A stretch of 64,000 bases of DNA from Lyophyllum atratum (GCA_014905825.1 JACGCN010000001.1:2108001-2172000); one strand, 5' to 3'; positions 35,012 through 46,792 are shown, numbered from the stretch's first letter. Made by a program: numbers and translations. Notes: generated by a model not told the origin, from the letters alone.

Positions 35012-35847
35012 TCAGCAAAGTAACGTTACCACTGCGACAAATCCAAGGACAATAGCGCTATACCCCGCGAAGACATGGGCTTTTCCGAGTGAACCAGCTG
35101 TTTGGGAAGGAGATGCGCCGCCAGACGTTTCCGAGGTATGAGCCTCGATGGTCTCGTTTCGGCAAGTGACATTTGAAGGGACGGTAAAGTTGCTCGATAG
35201 TGTGAGATCGGCGCACTGATATAGTTCAGAAACGTAACAATACACATCACCGACAAGGAAACTGACCTGATAGAGATTTCCGTCACCTCCTGCGAACACG
35301 ATCTATGTAGTGGCATGCTTCAGCTATGATTCATGTTTGTTTGCTAAGGTCGTACCTGGATGGTAACATTTGCACCATCTTTCACGCCGTCGACACCGTT
35401 GGCAGAGATATTGAGTGGAACGCAGAGGGTCCCTGCCAGGTCTGATTTTGCGTAAGGACCCACGATTTGCTGTTTCCCTTCTTTTGAAAAATTGTCGAAG
35501 GAGGTAGGATTCTGCAAAGTTGAGATGATCACACCGGCTGCAGGGGCAATCAGTGTGCATGACGAAGGCGCAGAAAGAAAGACTGTACCTGTCCAGCCAG
35601 GATGTCCAGTTTTGATGGTGAAGAATCCACCCGATAGAGGGAATGTACTGCGGCTGTTCGCTGCATTGTTGTAGCCACCTGCAACCGACCAATTTCAGCT
35701 TAGAGATCAAAAATTTCCTCGACACTAACCGCAGAAACCAGGCTCGTTATCAGCTACGAACACTCCACGAGGCTCTGGATAAAGTAGCCTAAAGTGGGCA
35801 TTGACGCTTGACAATAAAGCAAGGGCAGTGAAAAGGGAGAACAACAT
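35012..35847 (-). CDS. BIM1/X325-type copper-binding, GPI-anchored protein (copy B)
   Basis: Paralogue of the neighbouring copy A, same strand and domain plan. The signal peptide [17 protein letters not shown] is followed by His ([20 protein letters not shown]). The core contains [20 protein letters not shown] with the second candidate His in [26 protein letters not shown] and [10 protein letters not shown]. Next come [28 protein letters not shown], a short Ser/Thr linker and a hydrophobic tail ([15 protein letters not shown]) suited to GPI attachment. Exon borders sit at the same places as in copy A, which supports a local tandem duplication. Substrate is copper by family analogy only. Confidence 0.88.
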
Positions 35848-36216
35848 AGCGAGTCGTCGTAGATGGGGGGAAAAGTGGGCTGAACTTTTCTAACTCGGTT
35901 GCCTGCAATCCTCCTGCTTTATAGCGAGCGATATACATCGCCCTGTATGCCTGTGCACCTTGTGGCTTGACCAATGAACGAAAAAGTTTTTTTGTTCTTC
36001 TAAAGCTGTGGCTTGGCGACGACTTGGCGAAACCCGACGCATTTACCACGCTTTCACAGAGCGTATGTCCTTAGTATCGACGTCCTGATAGCAATCGAAG
36101 GCGTTCAAGTCATCTGAAGGATACCGTAGAGAACCATGAGATTCATAAGAAGATCGCAACGGAAAGGGTTATACATATATAATACAATCGACAATCGATT
36201 CCAGCGATAGATGGTG
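35848..36216. promoter_or_regulatory. Upstream region of X325 copy B
   Basis: On the minus strand it holds a TATAAAG box (rc of ctttata, 35917-35923), about 70 bp before the ATG. It also has gaacgaaaaagtttttttgttc at 35976-35997, similar to the A-tract/T-tract element before copy A. It also contains the 3' end of the CTR gene. Confidence 0.45.
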
Positions 36217-36879
36217 TCAGTGGCCTACACTTCTTCCATTCCCCATCCTACCAAATATGGCTTCTCCTATGCCTAAACCGAGGATGATGGATATGATGTA
36301 GGCAGCGTTGAAAGTCCTGACGTGATATCGACGCTTCAGATTAGCCAGGGCACGATGTAAAGTCAACGTACATAACAGCAAGCATAAGTGCATATGTCAG
36401 TAAAGCTTGAAGGCCATGCATTAATCCGCGAGGAAAATCGTGGGCTAAGATGAAGGGGGGGATTGTGCGAATGGGGGAGGCAGTCGCTTGACGAAGGTCC
36501 GAGCTTTCTGGATTTTCCGACTTTAGATAGAGGGACTTCTCCGAGATTTCATTCGCGGGAGATGAAGCTTTGCCAGAAGGGCCGACAAATCGCGAGGCCA
36601 GGGCAAGCCCTCTACGGAGAATTGAGAATTGAACAGACAGATATATACGTGAGGTCTGACGTACTTGCGTCTCCAATAATTATCAAGGATACCCCGGGTC
36701 GCGGAAATCAATCTCTCAAAGATAGCTAGGCAAACTAGGCCAATGCATGCCCCGGCAATGGCGCCAGCTGAAGTCGGCTTCCAAGCTTTGAACAAGAGAT
36801 AATCTCCGCCGGTGAAATGGAGGAAAGGCACCATCGCATCACCCGCAGTGGAGTCCATATTCATCCCATCCATATCCAT
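36217..36879 (-). CDS. CTR-family copper transporter
   Basis: Three-helix copper(I) importer. Exons 36879-36665, 36611-36372 and 36316-36217 join in frame to 184 residues. A short Met-rich outer tail (MDMDGMNMDS) is followed by the first-helix region (SAGAIAGACIGLVCLAIFER) and a cytoplasmic loop of about 60 residues. Helices 2 and 3 follow: LMHGLQALLTYALMLAVM, then TFNAAYIISIILGLGIGEAI. The signature MLAVM, exactly twelve residues, then GLGIG matches the MxxxM-x12-GxxxG pattern that forms the copper pore. No long His/Cys tail is present, so a plasma or vacuolar membrane role is open. It lies first, in transcription order, in the copper cluster. Confidence 0.94.
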
Positions 36880-37259
36880 ATTTCTTCAGCTCTTGGAGTT
36901 GGCCGTGCCAGGGGGAGAATGCCAGCCTGAGATGATTTTAACCCTCAATGTGGCTGAGTCTTAACCTGCAACGGAAAACGCCGACAGAGAAACCGCCACT
37001 TGTCGCATGGGGCCATGATCCATCAGGTGGAAGACGGAGTGAGATAACGTATCCAAACGTATCCTATGCACTGGCATACGTACGTAAGATCTTAGCAGCA
37101 GCCTTTGAGCGGCATGCGTCGATTTTAACATAGACAGTCACTACTCATATATTTGAATCAAGTTGCGCGCGTGTCGCCACCTCCACTAGTCGTCGTAGGC
37201 TTTTAGCAGCCCAAGTTCAGCAACTGCGGTCGCCTGGTGTGTGCGGATAAGACGAGGAC
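36880..37259. promoter_or_regulatory. CTR upstream region
   Basis: Should contain the CTR promoter, on the minus strand. It has several GCTGA-type pentamers on either strand, but none matches the full fission-yeast copper-signalling element, so no site is called. The A-tract/T-tract element of the two X325 genes was not seen here. Confidence 0.4.
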
Positions 37260-37532
37260 TTAGAAGAGTAAGGGAGGGCTGACAGGGAAGCACTCGAGCG
37301 CGAGAGAGCACATGCAACAGTCACTGGAAGAATATGTCGCAGTCCACCATGCGTCTGCAATATTTGGAGGGATAATAACGTCATCGACGTCTGATGTGAA
37401 GAGATGCGAGTTGGAGAAGGGGTCCACTCGCAGTAGCAATTTTCAGCTGCATTTGGGCTCACCTTCGATGTCAGTTTCAAGAAAATCAGATTGAGAATTG
37501 AACTCAAGTTGGACGTGGAAAGTGATGTTTTT
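37260..37532 (-). CDS. Possible small gene, two exons read, start unknown
   Basis: Low-confidence model. Exon 37532-37463 reads NITFHVQLEFNSQSDFLETD, and exon 37390-37260 reads DVDDVIIPPNIADAWWTATY followed by a Cys-rich end (SDCCMCSLALECFPVSPPLL) and a stop. The join has GT/AG ends and holds frame, and the composition looks coded. An upstream in-frame ATG exon was not found; a segment reading STVEVDGCNL near 37660 could belong to it. No family is recognised. If real, the 5' part overlaps the hairpin at 37516-37577. Confidence 0.35.
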
Positions 37533-37577
37533 CTAGAAGGGCGTGTGTAGATCCTTTCAGAAACACATCACTTTCCA
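37516..37577. repeat. 62-nt imperfect inverted repeat (hairpin)
   Basis: Arms of about 24 nt: ggaaagtgatgt is perfectly repeated in reverse as acatcactttcc. Pairing then continues past a mismatch through tttct and aagg, leaving a loop of about 13 nt (gcgtgtgtagatc). See findings. Confidence 0.8.
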
Positions 37578-38436
37578 TCCACTTTTATTCAAGCTCTGTC
37601 GTGGCCGCCAGAAGATAGTTCTCACTTCTTGTTGTCCGTCGTCACCAAGTTACAACCGTCCACTTCGACTGTCGAGATGCTGCTAGGCCATGCCCGCCGC
37701 TCCATCTGTTTACCAGCACCTCCATTCAGGGGTGAATGGCCATCTTGTACCTCTCGAGGGGTTTGAGTTGGTGACGGCGCTGAGGAAGTTGGTGACTATG
37801 CTCGGGGTATCAGTAACGTCTTGGCGAGCCCTTTCCGCCACCGCTTCTCTCATCAATCTACTCACTTACCTAGTCCTCCGAATTTTCGACCAAAACACCA
37901 CTATTATCTACTCCAGCGTGCTTTCTGGCATAACGATTCAACCAGCCGGTGGGGCAGGTGACATGGTGGGCGTAACGAAGGATTATGACGCGTCTTGGAG
38001 GGGGAGAACTGGATATCTTAGCAGAGCTGGCGTACGAAAGATTCAAAGGCGCGAATTAAAATGTAAGTTGCTTTCTCGTACGTGTCGACTATGACGGACT
38101 AAATTGCCTGCGTACTCGTATCTCGCGAGATTACGACGGGACGCTGTTCGATAAGTAATGTTCTTGTTATAATCTTTCCAGTTCACTTTTCATTCGCTTT
38201 TTGAGGATGTATGTCTACAAAGTGAACGGAAAGTGCCCGCCAAGTTCTGCCATGTGTAACTCTACGCTTGCACCTACTACTACTACTAGACCTTGGACCT
38301 GTGGGACAAACATCGTGACCAAATCGCGTGATTAGTTGCAATTTGCTGATTCTTGTTGAGTAACTCGAACCGTTATTGACGGAGGATAACTCAACCACAG
38401 TCTGGCTGTCGACGCCATCGTCCGAATCGGAATAGA
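37578..38436. other. Unassigned region upstream of the mitochondrial rhodanese
   Basis: A plus-strand open frame runs 37690-38094 (134 codons, one hydrophobic stretch LINLLTYLVLRIF) but matches no family I know and lacks splice or codon support. The rest, including the tail before 38437, shows nothing recognisable. Confidence 0.3.
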
Positions 38437-39092
38437 ATGCTTAGGACAGCCGTTATACGTTCCTCGAGGGTGGTCATCCGCCGCCGCGCCTACGTGCTCG
38501 CTTCAAGGCCATCTGTTTACGCTTCCCAGGTCCGGTTCGAGAGCACCGTTCCTCCCTCCAGACCACCCTTGACCCCAGAAAGACAAGCCCGGAAGGACGC
38601 GCATGAGCGAACTGATGATCTGCAACGGGATTGGGATGCCAAAGAAATAAAGTACCACGAGCTGAAGCCAAGGACAATTAGTCCCACACCTGTACGTATT
38701 GTCCTCCTTCTTGTATGATATGCTTATGGCTGCGGTGTGCACAGGACACGTACTTAATCGATGTTCGTGAACCGGACGAGGTCATTCAGGGAATGATTCC
38801 CTCAGCAGTCAACTTGCCACTGTCAGAACTTGGAAATTCGCTGCACCTTAGCCCAGCTGCATTCCTCGAGAAACACAGCTACGAGAAACCGACCAAACAT
38901 CAGCAACTTATCTTCTATTGCCGCAGTGGCAAACGAAGCACCACCGCCAGTGATGTTGCCAAACGAAATGGGTTTACGAAGTGCGTTATACAGTCTTCCC
39001 CCAGCAACCCTAGCATTCACACAGGTCACGGTAGAATCTTGAATTATAAGGGCTCATGGCTAGAATGGGTGGATAGGGAAAACAAACAATAG
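38437..39092 (+). CDS. Single-domain mitochondrial rhodanese
   Basis: Sulfurtransferase-type domain with a predicted mitochondrial presequence (MLRTAVIRSSRVVIRRRAYV), rich in Arg and lacking acids. A charged helix follows (RQARKDAHERTDDLQRDWD). The rhodanese domain has DTYLIDVREPDEVIQGMIPS, AVNLPLSELGNSLHLSP, and an active loop with Cys in FYCRSGKRSTTASDVAKRNG. After the last intron it ends ILNYKGSWLEWVDRENKQ. Introns at about 38693-38744 and after GFTK keep frame; the latter uses the acceptor in gtcacggtag. The layout resembles yeast Rdl2/AIM42-type proteins (from memory). The physiological sulfur acceptor is unknown. Confidence 0.9.
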
Positions 39093-41295
39093 GCTGAATA
39101 TGAACGGCTTCCGCCATTTTTGTGGATTAGAAAACATGCTGTACAGGTCCTTCACAGACTCAAAGTGGTGCATTTAATGATGATCCCAAATAGGGAGGAC
39201 CACGTGTTGTGGGTGATAAGCTCAGCCAATCGCATAATTCCGTTCCGCACAAAGGGCTCAACACTTGCCCCAACAAACATTGCGCCTATAAAAGACAAAT
39301 CCGTTGACGATTTATTGCCCCCTTTCCTCCCTGTTCCCCGAACCTTCTCCCCACCACTTACCTCCTCCCTCCTCTCTCGTCTCTTACTCTTTTTAGCAAT
39401 GGGTTTCTCGATTGATGATAGTCCTTGTCTACCACGCGGAGATGAATGGACGCAATCTGTTTGAGATCTATGAAGGCTCAATGTACGCTTGCGTTCTAAT
39501 TTTCTCTTTCTCTCGCTCGCCCACCTCATCGTATGGCGGCCTCGTAGCTGCCCACCAGGCTTCCAATCTGTCATCTCGTAACTTCGATCCCTATCCAGTA
39601 AATGGCTATTCCGGTTTGGCTTACTCTTCGTATCACTATGGCGTCTTGGGCTGCACCCCTCTCCCCTGCTTGTGCCCTTACAGTCAGACGCCGCTGCCTA
39701 TCTCTGATTCACGTCATCAAATACCGTGCCATATATCCATCACGGCGGTCGACATGCATGCTCGTTGTCGATGGCTTGCTTGGCTTACAGCATCGACCAT
39801 TCCTATGCGACCACTCCATCATCATCAACCTTCCCAACGTCCCTCGGCGACAATCGATAGCTCTCACCGATCTTCCCACGCGTCGTCACAAGGACAGAGT
39901 TCCCGAGTCAAAGTAGGCACCGTCTTTGACTCGGGGAATGTCAATTCAAACAGCCGTGACTACAGAGGCGTGATTACGAACTTTGATGTCTTGAATGAGA
40001 ACCACCCACGGTCCGTGCCATACGACGGGTCTTGCGGCGCCTCGCTTCGCACCTGAATCTGCCTTCTCGTGATGCCTTGCATATCGAATGTATCGCTCTG
40101 TTCAACGCGGATGTGCCGAAGCACGGATCCAGCATCCATTGGCCAGCATCCTCGACGTGCAATTGTATCAGTCTCAGACTTGGTGTGCTACTTCATTCCC
40201 TGCTCTCCTTTACGTGTACAAACCGGCAGTTGTATGTGGTCTGTCAGCGATGTTTGAAACAGTGTCTATTGTTCGAGGCAAAATTTGTATAATGAAATTT
40301 CCTCTCTCATTTCGAATTGCAGACATAGTGAGAGCGTCCCGCGTCGTTCTTATATTTGACCGATTTTCGCGTGCACCCGTCTGCAAAAGTCTGCCTTGAA
40401 CTTCTCTTTTCTTGGCAGGTCTATCTAGACATCACCTGCATATTTTGGAGAGGGACTCGTGATTGTATTCAACCTTGGATGCGCCTGTCCGTTATGAGGA
40501 ACAAATCGATCATGGATATTTGGGCAGAACGAGGTTGGATCATGATGCATGATGGGAGACTGTCAGGCGAGAAAAGATATGAAATACGACTTACTCCGAC
40601 AGGGACCATATCGCCTGGAGGAGATACATACGGCTCTACGCAGTCTGGCTTTATCATGAGGATATCTAATCTAATCTGCGTCTTGTGATCGAGAGGACAT
40701 ACTCAAGATCTAGAGCTTCTCACTCCCCCATAGTAGTACGGAAACGTTCAGTTCTTCCGGTCACTGAAGACAAACGGAATATCATGCGCCGAGCCAAGTT
40801 TCGGCCTTGAAGGTCACTAGGTATCTACTCCCGGAGCGAATTGTACTGGATTTTCACATCGAATGCGAGTCACAGTGCTTCCCTCGAATAAAGGTCAAGC
40901 GACCTTCAACAAATCCGTTCAATTTGGGTCGAGTGGCTCGGAAGTGAGCTTGCTTAAGCTAACCGCGACCATCAGAGCGAAGCAATGGTGCGCCACGTCG
41001 AAAATGTCGTGGTGAATACAATAACATGTCCCAGGGATGTGCCTTTGAATCCTGTCGCTCGAAATTTCTCGAGTTTGGTTGAATAAGGCTATTATATGCT
41101 GCGTGTCCCCAGTTGAGCTCTCTGAAAAAGTCTTATTGTAACCGTCGCGATTGCGTGTAAAGGCAATCTGGAAATTCGAAAACCACTGGAATGGTCGGGA
41201 TCTACCGACGGCTTAGTCAGCAACGGTCCTCAACAGGTTGACTGGAGGAGGACATATTTTCGAAGACTTCGTCACGGCTAGCTGAGCCACCTACC
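39093..41295. other. 2.2-kb region without an assigned gene
   Basis: It contains a good fungal promoter (see next entry), but open frames downstream on the plus strand, including a 214-codon one at 39412-40056, give no family match and mutually overlap. From about 40,700 to 41,295 there is only the presumed promoter of the RBM26/27-like gene. A non-coding transcript, a fast-evolving gene or a decayed gene are all possible. Confidence 0.4.
39286..39401 (+). promoter_or_regulatory. TATA box plus CT-rich initiator block
   Basis: A TATAAAAG box at about 39286 is followed by a pyrimidine-rich stretch (about 39315-39395, including ctcctccctcctctctcgtc) and then caATGG at 39399-39403. In filamentous fungi this arrangement marks strongly expressed genes. 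The frame from that ATG closes after 21 codons. Confidence 0.5.
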
Positions 41296-44215
41296 ATGAT
41301 CTTTGACCCTTCCACTGCCTCCCATTTGAAGCCATGGCTCGTCAGAACCTTAGAACCCATGTATGTGCTGGACCCTCAGTACTATCAGAATGTCTGCTGA
41401 CTTATTCATTTCTAGCTGCGATGCCGAACCGGGAGCTCTCGCAGACTATATTCTCGCTCTACTCAAACATAATGTCCCAGAAGCTGAAATGCGCAAGGAG
41501 TTGGCAGTGCAACTTGATGAGTTCTTGGAAAAAGGTCCGTATGACGACTTCTCGCCAGCTTTGCTACGTCTCATTCCCGAACGCAGCAGAATGCGCCTCA
41601 TTTATCGATACATTATTCACTGTCCTCCGGACGAAAACCTACTTACCATACTCGGCAGCCTCTCCAACTTCCCCTTCTTTCGGCCCGAAAACATTAGACA
41701 CTGGAATCCCGATTCCTCTGGATGGGCTCCTATCCCCCTCATTATCCCAAACACCAGACCGAAATCTTAAGAGAAGCATGGAAAACGACGAACGGGACGG
41801 ACGACCTCCAGCCAAGGGTCCACGACTGAGTACTGAGGGGCAGTTTTCGCGGTATGCCAATGGACATGGAGGACGACCAGAGACTCGGTCTACGGGTGGA
41901 TGGGGAGGTGGAGGGGAAGGTCCGGCTGGGAATGGGTATGGAGATGGCATGGATATGTATGGGGGTGGTATGGTCATGCCAGGCGGGATGATGATGCAAG
42001 GCATGAATACTATGAGTCAGATGAACGGTCGTCGTCCGCAGGCCTATCAACCGCCAGATCAGAAACGTGGAATATGCAGGGATTACCACAGTACGTATTT
42101 TGGTTTTCTATGCTCAAACCTGTCATGGAATTTGTATTTTTCTAGATAGTGGGTATTGCGCGCGGGGAGCCATGTGCAAATACAGTCATGGCGAGGATGC
42201 GGTTGTCCCGGGCATCTACCCAATGAACCCGGCCATGTCTATGCCTTTTATGCCTATGTTCGCTGGACCGGGAAACCCATTCGGGATGGGTGGCGGACTC
42301 ACAGCCTATGATCCTCACGAGGCGCGGATGGACATGCGACCTATGCCTGGTCGTAATCAACGAGCACCGTTGCTACCTCGAATACAGCAGGAAGATGGAA
42401 CCCAAGTTCATAGTACCCACGCCTCTGGGGAACTACCAGTTATCCAAGACTTGACCCCGACGATCCGTGACACCGACAAAAACGCTCCCAGTAATCTTAT
42501 GCATCCAGATTCTCAGGCCCAGCACCCACGTACTGCTTCCCCACAGCAGCAGCAACCGCACATCCAACCTGACGGCTACCAGGGATCTGGTTATGGGCTG
42601 ATGCAACATGGAGGAATCAATGGGCAGTCATACGCTCCAATGAACCCCTCAATAGATGTTGACATGGACACTCAAATGAGGATGGGGCCGCCCAGAATGT
42701 CCCATAATGGCCATCCGCGACCTACGAGAGGTGGTAACAGAGGGCGTGGAGGCACATTCGGTGGCGAAGTCCACAATTTCCGGCCAGAACGCCGGAATGA
42801 CAAAACCTTGGTGGTCGAGAAGATACCAGAAGAAAAATTGACACTAGAGCATGTCAACGGGTGGTTCAAGCGGTTTGGCACAGTCACAAATGTTGCCATT
42901 GACAGCATGAACGCGAAAGCCTTGATAAGCTTTGCCAGTCATGACGAAGCTTATGCTGCTTGGAAGTCGGAGGATGCCGTCTTCAACAATCGCTTCGTGA
43001 AGCTGTTCTGGCACCGGCCAATGGAAGGGCATGGCCAAGTGGGAGCCAGGATGTTGGCGGCTTCAGCGGCTTTGGTTGCGAATATACCCACCGAAGACAC
43101 CCCTTCGCGGTCGGTCCCTGTGCCGTCGAAACCAGTAGCCCCTAGGAAACCCTCTACGTCTGCTACTACGAGTGCTCTAGCAGCGAAGCAGCAGCTTCTG
43201 GAGCAGCAAATTGCTGAACAGAAGTCATTAATGGCATCTTTGGATACTGCGTCTCCGCAAGAGAAGAAAGCAATCATGACTCGTCTACGGAAGTTGGGAG
43301 AAGAAATGAAGCCTACTCCAACGCGGACTCCAGAACCAACAACGATCAAGCCAAGTGTCGGTGCCAGCGATCACGAGAAGAAGGAACGGGAGAGGCTTGA
43401 CAAGGAGCTTGAGCTTCATAGCGCGGCTGTGCCCGCCGAAGGGGTTGAAACCACCGAGGACTTGAAGGCGAAATTGGAGAGGCTCAAAGCAGAGGTACGC
43501 ACGTCGTTGTTTCTATCTTTCATACCAATAATAGTCACATCTAGGCTGCGAGTCTTGGGATATCTGAGGCGGCCACTGAGCCATCTTATGGAGGTAGTTA
43601 CAGGCCCTACCGTGGACGGGGACGGGGTAGCCGTGGCTATCGCGGAGGAATGCGTGGCGGGCCTCCGCCACGAGCCAGTATGAAGCTTGATAATCGACCA
43701 AAGAAACTACTCGTTAAAGGTGTTCGTGAGGAAGGAGTTCAAGCTTTACGCGATTGGTTTGAGGTCCGTATACTCCTTGCATATCCACGTATCAAAAGCT
43801 GACAGGATGCATCACGATAGACAACTGGGCAGATGGAATCGCTTGAAACCACCGGGTCAGGCGATATCATAGTTGCTTTCAGAAACCGCGCAGCTGCAGA
43901 GCAGGTTCGTTCATTCCCAATATTGGTGGAACACAGCTGACTGCCTGTCATCAGGGTCTAGCCAAGGGAAACGATGTCCCCACCGTAGGGTCCGTTCAAG
44001 TCACCTGGTACACGGGTAAAGTGCCTGGGCCGACCCCCACCAAAACCGCCTCTCCTGTGGCTGCACAGTCTGATACTCCGGACGCCGTGATGAAGGAACC
44101 TCCGCGGCCGCACTCTCCAGAACCTCTGCACTCCCCTCATGGGCAAGAGGAGGAAGTGATTGCAAGTGGGTGGGGCGAAGATGGTGATGGGGAGGATGGA
44201 ATGGGAATGTTGTAA
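41296..44215 (+). CDS. RBM26/27-like RNA-binding protein (PWI-like, CCCH, RRM)
   Basis: Nuclear RNA-surveillance factor resembling human RBM26/27 and fission-yeast Rmn1. The start at 41296 gives MIFDPSTASHLKPWLVRTLE. The PWI-like helices follow (ALADYILALLKHNVPEAEMR, KELAVQLDEFLEK), continued after a 53-nt intron by ECASFIDTLFTVLRTKTYLP. A Gly/Met-rich stretch precedes a CCCH finger, C-x8-C-x5-C-x3-H (GICRDYH, then SGYCARGAMCKYSHG). A Met/Pro-rich region and an RRM (KTLVVEKIPEEKLTLEHVNG, then NAKALISFASHDEAYAAWKS) come next. A coiled coil (AAKQQLLEQQIAEQKSLMAS), an RG-rich patch and a second RRM-like part (KKLLVKGVREEGVQALRDWF) end the protein. The stop is at 44213-44215. Confidence 0.9.
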
Positions 44216-44486
44216 TCACATCGTCGCTCTAGCTGCTTCTTGGTACTGCGCTGTAGGATATCTTTCAACTATTGGTCTTTCATGGCCGTGGCCGCGTACA
44301 AGGACACAATTTAAATCCATTTCACGGTAGCACTCAGCATCAGTGATAGCGCCTTGTTTTGTGTGACATGCTATATGGTGTGACTCGACGCGTTTATGCC
44401 GACTCGGAACTTCAACGGAAGGAACCTGGAAGGAACTCAGAAAAGCTCCTTTCCTTCCCACCACAACACATCTTACTTCAAGAAAG

Positions 44487-46241
44487 ATGTCGCTCTTATC
44501 CAAGCGCTTTGGGGCTGCTTCGCGAACTAGATGGGGTGCTTTGACCACTGCCGGTGTTCGACAAATGACTGTCGTTAGTCAGGGTAGAGCAGACCCGATG
44601 ACCGGAGAGTTAACTGCACTTCCAGATATAAACGTATGCATATCTCCCCTCCACTCCATTCCTGCGGTTTCCTCACTGTAGGGTAGGTTTCGCGACTCGA
44701 GATAACACGGAATTCCAATCCAGCAACTCCACCACCGTCGTCGAGCCTGGTGTTCGGCCACACTTTTGTGAGTTGTTAGGCAACCCGTTAAAGACTTACT
44801 GAATCATACAATATCCGCGGATTCTAAGACAGACCACATGCTGACTATTCCGTGGGACGTGATCTCAGGATGGGGGGCACCACAGATTCGCCCATGTCAG
44901 TTTTCTCACCTCTCAACTGCCACCTTCTCTATCGGATATATTCATCGAAGCTTGCAGATGGCCCCCTCGCGTTGGAACCAAGCTCTACCGTCTTGCACTA
45001 CGCTCAAACTTTGTTTGAGGGAATGAAGGCATACCGGCAAGAAAATGGCAAAGTGACATTATTCAGGCCAGATATGAATATGAAGCGGATGAACAACAGC
45101 GCTCGGCGAATTGCATTACCGGTAGGCATCCCTTTGCGAATATAAATGTCAAGTTAATCAATACTCTAAGACTTTCAACGGGGACGCCCTCCTAGAAGCT
45201 ATCAAAGAACTCGTCCGCATCGACAAGCATTGGATACCCAAAGAGCCTGGCCACAGTTTATACATCAGACCAACACTAAGTATAACAAACCACATCCTCG
45301 AGTCACCTCCTTGACATGCTGATCATGCTCATTCAGTTGGTACTCAGAAAGCGATTGGAGTAAATCCGCCCAACGAGGCACTTCTTTTCGTTATCTGTAG
45401 TCCTGTCGGACCATACTATCCAAAAGGATTCAAACCGGTCGCTTTATACGGGACCACGGAATACATCCGCGCGGCTCCAGGTGGTGAGTTAGATACTTAT
45501 CACGCTACGTCCCATCAACATCTCAATCTCTTCAAAGGCACTGGTGCCTTCAAGTTGGGTGTCAATTACGCTCCTGGCGTGATGCCTCAAAGAGACGCCG
45601 CATCCAAAGGATACGTGCAAAATCTATGGTTACATGGCCCTGAACACTACCTAACTGAGGTATGCGAGATAAAACTACAATGATAAGCTTCTCATATTCC
45701 TCCTTAGGTTGGTACCATGAACATGTTTATCGTCTTCAAGACGGACAATGGTGGTATGTAAGGACCTAATTTACTCCGCTCTCATACTGATTCCTCTTGT
45801 CGGCAGCCCTTGAACTGGTTACACCGCCGTTGGACGGCATGATACTCCCAGGTGTGACTCGGGATTCAGTGCTTGCTCTTGCCCGGGAGCATATAGAGGG
45901 TAAAAACCGGCTAGCAAATATGCCCGACTTGATCGTGTCAGAACGATCAGTAACAATGAAGGAGGTTAAAGAAGCCTCTCAGTCCGGCCGTTTGGTTGAA
46001 CTATTCGGAGCAGGTAATGCCACATCGTCTTCTCCCCGCTTTATGATACGACTGGCTCTGTTTTTCAGGTACTGCAGCCGTCATTAGCCCTGTTGATAGA
46101 ATTGGATATCTGGGCGAGGACGTCCATATCCCTACAGGCCCAGATGGCATGGGGCCGGTTTCCAGGCCCATCTGGACCGAGCTAGTTGGTAGACAAACTG
46201 GTGTCATCCCCAGTGACTGGAGTGTACACGTTGAAAACTAA
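44487..46241 (+). CDS. BAT1: Branched-chain amino-acid aminotransferase
   Basis: PLP enzyme interconverting Leu, Ile and Val with their 2-oxo acids. The N-terminus [20 protein letters not shown] is Arg/Ser-rich and suggests a mitochondrial form. Conserved blocks in order: [126 protein letters not shown] and [16 protein letters not shown]. The Lys in FKLGVNYAP is the expected Schiff-base residue; RPTLIGT is a phosphate-side motif. The end is WSVHVEN. About ten introns interrupt the gene and frame is kept. A cytosolic paralogue may exist elsewhere; not seen here. Confidence 0.95.
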
Positions 46242-46792
46242 ATAGAACCACGGATTCATAGTTCTTTTCGTTGGAATTCAAGCACAGAGTGTTGAGCGAA
46301 GCATTCGGCCATGCGAACCAGGTTCTAGGTTCTGATATGAATCGAAGCAACTGCTGCCAGCGTGTCCTCCTGTCTCACATTACCTAGACTGGATAGTAGG
46401 CGCATCCTGGTTTTTATACATCAAGCCGCAGAGCCTGCGTGGCGATAGTTAACGGGTGTATAAAGTGGCATTCAACGGAGAGCGGCGGCATTACTCCAAC
46501 TCGATGGGCTGCTTGCGGATCGTCTTAGTAGTAGTATCTATTATAACCTGGCTGACCTGATATCGGTGCACCCGGATTTTTTTAAGATCATTACGTCTAT
46601 ATTGCCTCACACGCACCGTACTTGCCCACTAAACATTCTTTCTTCAACACGCGTTTGTCATTGCAAGATCGTAGCATCATTAGTCGTCATCGTCATACAT
46701 ACTATACAATCCATAAAGTGAAAAGGAAATAAAATAAGCAAGTCCAGGATGCCATGCTCTCCCAGCAACCAGACAGCGGTCCACTACTGTGC
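46242..46792. other. Convergent 3' region
   Basis: Between the aminotransferase (+) and the PXA protein (-). AT-rich, with a TATA-like gtataaag near 46458 but no gene. Expected to hold both 3' UTRs. Confidence 0.4.

Noticed and set aside
36880..37100. Copper-response elements before CTR
   Set aside because: GCTGA pentamers occur, but none fits the full flanking consensus known from fission yeast, and such short sites are frequent by chance.
37690..38094. 134-codon plus-strand open frame as a gene
   Set aside because: One hydrophobic stretch but no recognisable domain and no supporting splice structure.
39412..40056. 214-codon plus-strand open frame as a gene
   Set aside because: No family match, overlapping frames of similar length, no intron or codon support.
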